A stretch of 64,000 nt of DNA from Favolaschia claudopus. Lineage: Eukaryota > Basidiomycota > Agaricomycetes > Agaricales > Mycenaceae. The stretch's first letter is position 1. Every line of letters starts with the position of its first letter. A model generated the notes under the pieces. It made no database searches. It was not told where the DNA came from and worked only from the letters and a program-made list of their open reading frames with translations. The translations under genes were made by a program, and so were the position numbers. Location: positions 310,001-374,000 of the forward strand of contig JAWWNJ010000179.1 in assembly GCA_037176885.1 (NCBI GenBank), given 5' to 3'. This document shows, piece after piece, positions 56,983 through 64,000 of this stretch.

Positions 56983-59190
56983 ATGCTGACCGCCATGTTG
57001 TACCCTCAGACCTGGCGCAGCAAACAGTCCGTCGTCGTCGCCGTTCCCATCGACGCCAAGCACTCACACTTCGCCGTGGCCGACACCGAGCAGGCCGTTC
57101 CGCCCACTCCCGGCTTCAAGCCCATCCCGGCAACCATCGCCCAGCTCGCTTTTCCCTCGCCGGACGAGACCTCTTCTCCCTCAGACTCGTCCAATGTATC
57201 CCATGAGCCGTTCTCTGACTTGGCAAGATACGATGTAGCAGCGCCCAGGCAGCCGAATAAACTCAAAAAGGCGCCCCCATCGAGCTATCCGTTCTCCTTC
57301 ATCCCAGAGGATCCCACACCAGAGGCAAACTTTCCCTACGCCTTCCACCGCTACCGATCCACTCCCACCGCGTCTGCAACCACTGTCCAGACTCTTCCGT
57401 CGCGTGCTTTGTCTATGCAGCCTCCATCACCGTCTCGCAAGCTCACCAAACGCAGGCCGTCGATACCCGAGTCGCAGACTGCTCCTGCTAACTTATCTAT
57501 GACCCGCATCTCAGAGCAACCTCAGCCGCCGCCTCTTCAACGGAGCAACACATTCAATTTCAATAGTCTCCGTCGCAAAAAGGCTTCGCCTTCAAAGGCA
57601 AAGTCAACACAAAGCGAGCATGGTCACGGCTCAGCCGCCGTGCTCCCTGCTTTGCCTCCGCCGAGCCCTCTCACTCTCAATGTTGTAGGTTCTTTTTATT
57701 TTTTTAGCCTTTACGTTCCTACGCAACCCAATCTCACACATCGATATTACAGCCGACATGGACCCGGCCATTCCATGCTCCACGACGTGATTCTTGGCAC
57801 ATCCAGTCTGCCTCTCAGCCAGCTGCTGATATGCGCCACTCCAGTCACCCTGCACCAAGTGATCTCATCACCGAGGCCGCTTGGACAGGCGAACCAGCTG
57901 CTCTGAAAACGGTCATACGCGCTCGAGGTGGATGGAGGTCTACTTGGAGTCTTGCTTTGACCCACCGGGAAATCTCTCCTCACGCGAAACCAAAGCCCAA
58001 ATTCACGCTGACAGATGCGGAAGAAAGCCCTCCATCTGATGAAGCTTTACTCGCACGGCCGCCGATTATCCGTCGCAACGCTGCGATCGGGTCCCCCAAG
58101 CGTCGGTGGACGCTTGCTATGGCTTTAACGGACGAAGGAATTTCTGATGAGCTTCTTGTGGAGAAACTTGAGGCGCTTCGGAGCCGCTCTCGCGCAGCGT
58201 CTGTCATCGATTGTGACGAAGAAGAAGAAGACGATGGAGCGAACTGGGATGGCGTTTGGGCCGCATACGAGGATGAGGATGGCGAAGACGAGCCCCCAAC
58301 GCCTCCGCCAAAAGATCGGCCGTTTGGTCCCGAACAACGCACCACCTCCCTCCCTGCGCTTGCTTCTCCCTCGACAGCAACATGGCAGTCTGCGCGTCGT
58401 GCACTGCTCACATGCCGTGAGCTTGTACGGACGGAGCGACACTATCTCGCGTCGTTGCATCTTCTGCTGAGCAAGGATGGGACACGGACGCGGCCGCCGG
58501 CTCTCATGCGTGCGTATGCAGGGGCTTTGGTTACGGAGAGTGCGGGCCTGCTGCGCCGGATGGAAGAGGATCCGAGTGCGTGGGGGGTTGCGGCGGCGCT
58601 TCTTGGCGCGGAGGAGAGCGTCGAGGCAGCATTGGTGGCGTGGTGTGGTGTGGTCGGAGAGTGGTTTGTGGATCAAAAGTCCCCGAAGAGGCTGAGCAAG
58701 TTACGGAGCACGAGTCTTAGGGCTGAGTCGGAGGGTGGGGAAGTCGTTGGAGGGATAATGGCAGGTGCAGAGAAAGGCAAGCCGCCGACGAAACGGAGGG
58801 GGTCGATGAAGCTGTTGTCCCTTACGTCTCTACCTTCGGTGCTGTCGCTGTCGATTTCTTCTGAGCCGTCGTCGCCTGTTTCTTCTGCCTACGCAACCTC
58901 CCGCGCCCGCTCGAAGCGGGAGCGCGACGCGCGGCCTGCGGTTCGGGACATCGCGATCTTACCGACACAGAGGGTGATGCGATATGTGCTTTTGTATCGG
59001 GGTGAGTTTCTTTCGAATCTTTTGTTTAGAAAATTGTACTAATGCATTCTACTCAGATCTACTGGAGCACACGCCAGTAAGCAGCCCTTCGCGACCTCTG
59101 GTTGCGCGCGCGGTAGATACGGCGATGCGGATTGCGCAGAGATGCGATCGGGCCCAGGGAAACGCGGCGTTCTTGCAACAAAGGTGGTGA
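56983..59190 (+). CDS. RhoGEF (DH-domain) protein; 5' end uncertain
   Basis: A Dbl-homology domain is recognised in the last exons: ARRALLTCRELVRTERHYLA, then SLHLLLSKDG, and after a ~110-residue insert with Ser- and Arg-rich sequence the conserved end DIAILPTQRVMRYVLLYR joined by an intron to DLLEHTPVSSPSRP. The DH domain activates Rho-family GTPases by nucleotide exchange. No PH domain follows; the protein stops soon after. The N-terminal ~400 residues are disordered, Pro/Ser-rich. An upstream exon around 56726-56892 is possible (intron 56893-56962 with GTGAGT), which would add sequence before MLTAMLYPQTWRSK; the frame of that exon is not settled. One intron joins LTLNV to PTWTRPFH near 57683-57751. 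Confidence 0.78.
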
Positions 59191-60021
59191 ACGATTATGG
59201 GCGGGCGACGCCGCTCCAACACCGCTCTGCCATTTGTTACGCCACTCGCGGTGATTCTGCTTGCCTTGGGTCACTTCCACTCCACACATCCTGCTTCTTG
59301 TCCGAGCTCCCCTCGGGCCACTTACGACCTCCATGAAAATTATTTTTATTCGCACTGAGCGAACACTCAAGACCTGACACACACACGCACGCATCATCAC
59401 TTTAACGACATGCAGCAGCAGCAACAAGAATCATTTGTACAATAATTAATTCGCTTTCGACCGCATCAACTTTTCGCTCGCATTGCATTTGGCTGTAATT
59501 CGCTTCGCATCATTCGATATTTACTGGGCGGGTGACAGTGTCGACATGCAGGTTATAATACACGCGACCTTTCACCGTCTTCATCTCGTCACCTACCCTC
59601 CGACTTGTCTCCTTTGCAGCAGCAGTAACTTCCGTGCATCCATTCGACCAATCAATAGCGCTTTGCACGCTCCTGCTGCCTGACCATGCCCTCTAGACGT
59701 TCATATTATACCATACATAGCATACGCATACAATACGACATACGACTACTTAACGTTATATGCCTGCCCACTCTTGTACTTATTATTTGAGTGTACGTAT
59801 TTCCATCTATCGATACCGTCGCTTCCCCGAGTAACGAACTGTACTATTCTGTCATTCGACTTGGAGTCGCGGTTGATTGGGCGGGTTTTCTTGGTGTACT
59901 TTTTGCTGCATGTAAATTACGTATATGGTCTAGTGGAATTATATAAAGGACGAGAATTCATTTGTTGAGTCTGGGCTTCATTTTAGAGTTCTGGACTGTG
60001 GGTTTCCTTTTTTGTCCAGTT
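59191..60021. other. Intergenic region
   Basis: No gene seen. A/T-rich in its middle and right part; the right copy of the duplicated block begins at 60022. Confidence 0.4.
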
Positions 60022-61960
60022 GGCGGTCAAAGCGATAAATATGTGATGGACTGCTGCTTCCTTTTCTGTACTTCGACATGAAAAATATGAGGACGACATG
60101 CGACGTGTCGTTTGGCTTTCAGGAGACTCGAACGTGGCTGGGGCTCACTCGATCGACTTTTGGTTTGTTTGCCCTGCACCCCTTTCGCCAATACACAACT
60201 TGAACTCGAACCACCATGATCCTCCCAAGCATTCTCAAGTCTTTGACCTACCGTTTCCCCTCTCCCTCCATTCTCAAGTTCGCTGTCTCTGTCGTTGGGG
60301 TCGCCATCTCCATCATTGCTCCTTTCGTCAAAGAAGGCGTCAACAGTCCACCGACGTGGCTTCCAACCCCCACAAGCTCGCACCCAACCCGCACAGTTCC
60401 AATCATCGTGCAGGACTCGCCGAGTGTACTCGCTCAAATAGCTTTGCTCTCCGGCTGCCTGGCCATCTCTCTTGCTGCAGCTGGAACCCTCTGGGCGCGC
60501 AACTGCCCATGCGGCCGCTTGTCGAGGCTCCCCCCGCCTGGTCCGCCCGCGCCGCCTCCACCTCCACCACCGCCTCCCGCACACAACGCCGCCGGCAACA
60601 ACGACAACGCGAACAATAACGACGCACCTATCGGCGACGATGGCGACGGCGGCGACCACGACGATCCACTTGGAGCAGGCGACGTCGACGATGCACAGCA
60701 AGACGACGGTCTCGCTGTTGCGGCTGCCCCAGCGCCGGAGGACCCACCCCCGCCCCCTGGTGGCGTCGAAGAGGATGATCATCTTCGCCGCGAGAAAGCG
60801 AATCGAGCTGACTTTGGATGGCTGGCGTTACTATTGGGTTTTCTGGTCGCACACTTCAGTCGTAGAGAGCGCGATGTCGAAATCACATACCTCAAGGATG
60901 CCGAGGTCGCCATCGTATCACCAGTCCCGCGTTGCTGCTCCAGTGCTGCTCACATTCGTCCGGCTGTCCCTACGCCATCACTCCCCGTGCCCAGTGTCCC
61001 GCTACCTGTCCCTCCGCTTCCAGAGCCAACAGCGAAGTCGATGACAATCCCAGGTCTTCTTTGGAACGAGAAAGGCATCTGTCAGGCTGCCGTTCAAACA
61101 CCTGTCTTCCGCCGTGCGCCGCCCACTTCCCTCGATATATACCATGTCCGTTCTGCGATGGAGCTCGACTCAACCTCAACCGTTGCCCACATCATTCAAG
61201 AGACTCTCATAGCGTCCATGGCGGTCGCGGTCTACTCGCCTACACCGGTACATCACCAACTTGGGTTCTTGGACAGGAAGACGTTTCTGTCCCTTACGTT
61301 ATTACCATGGCTGGTGTTTGCTGGGGCGATTGTACTGCTGATCAAGAGCAGCGCTTCGAGGACGAACGAGGACGCGGAGGAGCAGGTTTTGATAGGTTCC
61401 AATCAGTACATTCAGCCTCTTCCGCCACCGCTTTCAATTGGCCTGCCATCCACACTGCCCTTGCTGCTATCGGACACTGCCGCGCAAGAGGCTCACACGA
61501 AGGCGCTGTCGTTTTTGGCGCAAAGGACGGCGGCTCGTATGGCGCAAGAGCCTCGAGAGACGCAGATGGAGGAGGAGAAGGAGTGGAGGATGAGGGTGCG
61601 CGTTATGCAGCAGGAGGTATGGAGGAGGTTATACGAGCTGCGATTGGGTTGATGGGGCGTGAGCTGAACACAGAAGTCGGATGCGTGAAGATTAGTTTGC
61701 TTGTTTGGAGATTTGGAGGAAGAAGAGTCGACGAAAGGCAGGGAGCAGAGAGGGTCTTCTCACCTCTCTTTCCACTCTCAGTGTTATACCCGCGCGGACA
61801 TTCTGTGCGCCGACGCATCGATACCCTCCTCTCTCTTCGCTACGGATCTATATACCCGATACCCTTCACTTTTCTCTTTTTGTCGTGGACGATATACCCA
61901 TATACCTTTTGTTTCTCCCCCTTATTGCTGGGTAGACGTACCCAATAGCATGTATACCCC
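60022..61960 (+). repeat. Right copy of the ~1.9-kb dispersed direct duplication
   Basis: Matches 47848-49776 in the same orientation, with start points 12,174 nt apart. The left edge begins GGCGGTCAAAGCGATAAAT, as in the other copy. The promoter, gene and 3' flank are all included. Confidence 0.85.
60216..61652 (+). CDS. Unknown four-helix membrane protein (copy 2)
   Basis: Intron-less, 478 aa, a close relative of the gene at 48043 with the same four hydrophobic segments, the same proline run and acidic linker. Differences include a short extra segment (IGLPST) before LPLLLSDTAAQ and scattered substitutions such as TYLKDAEVAIVSPVP against TDLMDAEVATSPVP. The frame is intact with no stop or frameshift, so both copies could be functional. 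Function is unknown; the reading frame being kept in both suggests selection for protein. Confidence 0.75.
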   Translation: MILPSILKSLTYRFPSPSILKFAVSVVGVAISIIAPFVKEGVNSPPTWLPTPTSSHPTRTVPIIVQDSPSVLAQIALLSGCLAISLAAAGTLWARNCPCGRLSRLPPPGPPAPPPPPPPPPAHNAAGNNDNANNNDAPIGDDGDGGDHDDPLGAGDVDDAQQDDGLAVAAAPAPEDPPPPPGGVEEDDHLRREKANRADFGWLALLLGFLVAHFSRRERDVEITYLKDAEVAIVSPVPRCCSSAAHIRPAVPTPSLPVPSVPLPVPPLPEPTAKSMTIPGLLWNEKGICQAAVQTPVFRRAPPTSLDIYHVRSAMELDSTSTVAHIIQETLIASMAVAVYSPTPVHHQLGFLDRKTFLSLTLLPWLVFAGAIVLLIKSSASRTNEDAEEQVLIGSNQYIQPLPPPLSIGLPSTLPLLLSDTAAQEAHTKALSFLAQRTAARMAQEPRETQMEEEKEWRMRVRVMQQEVWRRLYELRLG

Positions 61961-62212
61961 CTTGTTTGTTGCAATTCATTCTTGGCGTGGGCTCCCATAT
62001 CGTGTCCAATTGTGAGCGTGGACGATTCATTGAACTTGAAACAGTGGCACTGAACATCGACGGTCGAAATAACGCTCACCCAGGATCACTTGAACTCGAT
62101 ATCATTCATCACAGTCCCTCAATCAAATCTGAGTGTGCAATGGTTATCATTGATTTGGTATGCGGACACAAGTGATACAGAGTAGAGCGCAAAATCAACC
62201 CAGTTTCGAGCC
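61961..62212. other. 3' flanks between the duplicated block and the protease
   Basis: No gene seen. Confidence 0.4.
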
Positions 62213-64000
62213 CTAATTCGTGGTAGCGGTCGTGAAAGGGGTCCTGAAATACGAGTCGTATCAGTGTCGTGAGGCAATATTTATATTGGGTCGACTCACG
62301 TTGCAAAACCCACACGCTTGTTAGCAGTATCGTACACGGAGTAGAATCGCTCCAAGAATGCATATCCGTTGATGAAGTCGAGACCCTGGCCAGAGTTGGA
62401 GCCGAAGTCGGCGACGACCTGAGAGCGAGGTTCGAATTTCTGTGGTTTGAAAAGTAAAAAAAGGAGGAACTCACAAGGTAGATGCTCGAAGCGCTACCGC
62501 CAATCGCAGTGTTGAGGGATCGAGGCCAGATTTGAGCATTCGGAGTCAAAGCATAAGTGACACCGCCTAGCCACAACACCCTCAATTTGTGTGGGAAACA
62601 AGAGAAAGAAAAACGACTGACCGATAACGAAGTTCAGGTTCTGCAACGAGGAGAACTGAGCGCTGGTGATCCTGAGGAGGCCAGTGGCAGAGTCAGCAAC
62701 AGCGCCAGTTGCACTCTTATACTTGGTGAAGGCTGGAAATTGTCGCATTACTCTCAACTCAACGCAAAACAGATCAAAGCGTAATATCACTTGCCGTTAG
62801 TCGCCAAGTATATAAGAGTGGTTCCGGTGTCGACAATGCCAGCGGTTGAGGACAGAATCGAGGTAGAGCCATCTGATATCGCTCAGTAAACGCAAGAAAA
62901 TGATCGAGTTTTAATTGACGCACAGGTAACTGACTGTTTGATCCCCCAGTATTCCTATCGAGAAGGGTTAATATACCAATTCAAAAGTGATTCAAAAATA
63001 AAGGAATTATACCTTGGCAGGACTGGTAGACGTGACAGCAGTGTATCCAATCGATCCAGTGAATTTGGAGCTGTCAGTTCCGCCGAAGGCGATAGAGCCA
63101 TTGTTGTCGTCTGCCGAGGTGGTGGGTTCGAAAGAAATACCTGCCCAATCATTTCAATATTCAAGTTCCCCGTGAAACTATGGGAAGCATAGGATTACCG
63201 ATGACATTGTTTGTGATCGTTCCCTGCGAGAAGAGGTTGTCTGTGACAGTTGGGACTGTCGCCGCAGAGTTGGACAGGGTGCCTTGGGTGAGGCCTACAG
63301 GCCCGATGCTAAACATTGGCTGAGCAAGGGTCGCGGAACGCGTTCATTGGGCACTCATACCCCAAGATGCCGTCGACGCCGCTGAATCCGCTGGACCTCG
63401 AGGCAACTCCAATGGACTGCTTGGCAATGACAAGGCCGGGAGCGAGTGTTACAGTATCAGTGTATTCAGTTCCTGTAGAGACGAGCATGATTAGCATGAG
63501 GGCAAAACAATGAGCATCAACATACCCGAGAAAGACCCAGAGCCGTAGCTGACCGACTATACAGGAGAGAACAAACTTCTTAGCAATCGTTCATATGGCT
63601 GAACCCATACACTTACCACTGACGAAGAGGTCTTCGTCGAAGTAGAGGTTGCTACGTATTTCTTGTTGGCACCAACCCAAGTGTTTGAGCTACCAGTGTC
63701 GACAATGAGACTGTAGGTCGTCGCGGGGCTACCCACACCGACAGAAGCCTATGAATTGTATTAGAAAGAGCGATGGAACTTCATTGAAAGACGACGCATG
63801 ACGCACGATGTAGGAGACAACCTGGTTATCCACAGGCTCTGAGATGACCGCACGAGCACCCTTCTTGCCAGCCTTGACCTGCTTGATACGCTCCAAATCT
63901 TTCTGCACAACGTTGGCGGAGCCAGTGAAGTTGAAGCGACGGGAGATGGGGAGGGAGATGATGTTGTCCTCCACCAAGACGGGTCCGGCAGCGACCTGAA
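62213..64000 (-). CDS. Pepsin-type aspartic protease, polyporopepsin-like (N-terminus beyond window)
   Basis: The gene enters from beyond 64000 and stops at 62213. The visible part begins in the propeptide (around LVEDNIISLPISRRF, ARAVISEPVDNQVVSY). The first active-site motif is in LIVDTGSSNTWVGANKKYVA and the second in GIVDTGTTLIYLATNAF, so both catalytic Asp are present in DTG. Other family parts are VSYGSGSFSGTEYTDTVTL, FSGVDGILGIGPVGLTQGTL, ISFEPTTSADDNNGSIAFGG, YYWGINQTVTYGSTSIL and the C-terminal GYAFLERFYSVYDTANKRVGFA joined to TTPFTTATTN. At least eight short introns. The enzyme is most likely secreted and digests protein outside the cell. Confidence 0.9.

Overview
This 64 kb window is nuclear DNA of a filamentous basidiomycete, most likely an Agaricomycete. 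It is gene-dense. Almost every gene is split by introns of about 45-60 nt, intergenic gaps are short, and genes often diverge from very short shared promoters. Typical families are present: a polyporopepsin-type aspartic protease, an F-box/leucine-rich-repeat protein, a basidiomycete O-fucosyltransferase-like protein and long disordered Ser/Pro-rich proteins. No bacterial, organellar or viral segment was seen. Exon joins were worked out by hand from GT/GC-AG sites and reading-frame continuity. Family names come from recognised motifs, not from a database search.

Layout. 0-9 kb: end of a disordered protein, a membrane-bound nitrilase-fold (Lnt-like) protein, a possible Clp1-like protein, a tiny spliced Cys-rich peptide gene behind a TATA box, and an O-fucosyltransferase-like gene. 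8.6-16 kb: MED7, a peroxisomal acyl-CoA ligase with many introns, mitoribosomal mS23/RSM25 and proteasome lid RPN5. 16-25 kb: an F-box protein with eight exact-length 11-residue repeats, then SLD2 and a KEN-box protein diverging from a promoter that contains a perfect Mcm1-type palindrome, then an unknown two-part gene. 25-36 kb: a DnaJ protein, a multipass membrane protein, a disordered signal-anchor protein and a large DExH helicase. 36.3-39.1 kb: no supportable gene. 39-48 kb: NXT1/MTR2 and ISC1 back to back, an HSL-type esterase, MetAP2 split by an abnormally long intron, and RIB7. 48-62 kb: two same-strand copies of an unknown four-helix membrane protein, inside about 1.9 kb duplicated blocks that flank adenosine kinase, an ankyrin protein, a CorA-type Mg transporter and a RhoGEF. 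62.2-64 kb: C-terminal part of a secreted aspartic protease that runs off the window.

Functional links are mostly housekeeping: transcription (MED7), protein turnover (RPN5, MetAP2, F-box), replication start (SLD2), mRNA export (NXT1), riboflavin, adenosine and sphingolipid metabolism. No single large novel operon-like system is evident. The strongest new leads are the Mcm1-type palindrome between SLD2 and the KEN-box gene, the 11-mer repeat array, the hidden Cys-rich microgene, the duplicated membrane-protein block and the inserted MetAP2 intron.
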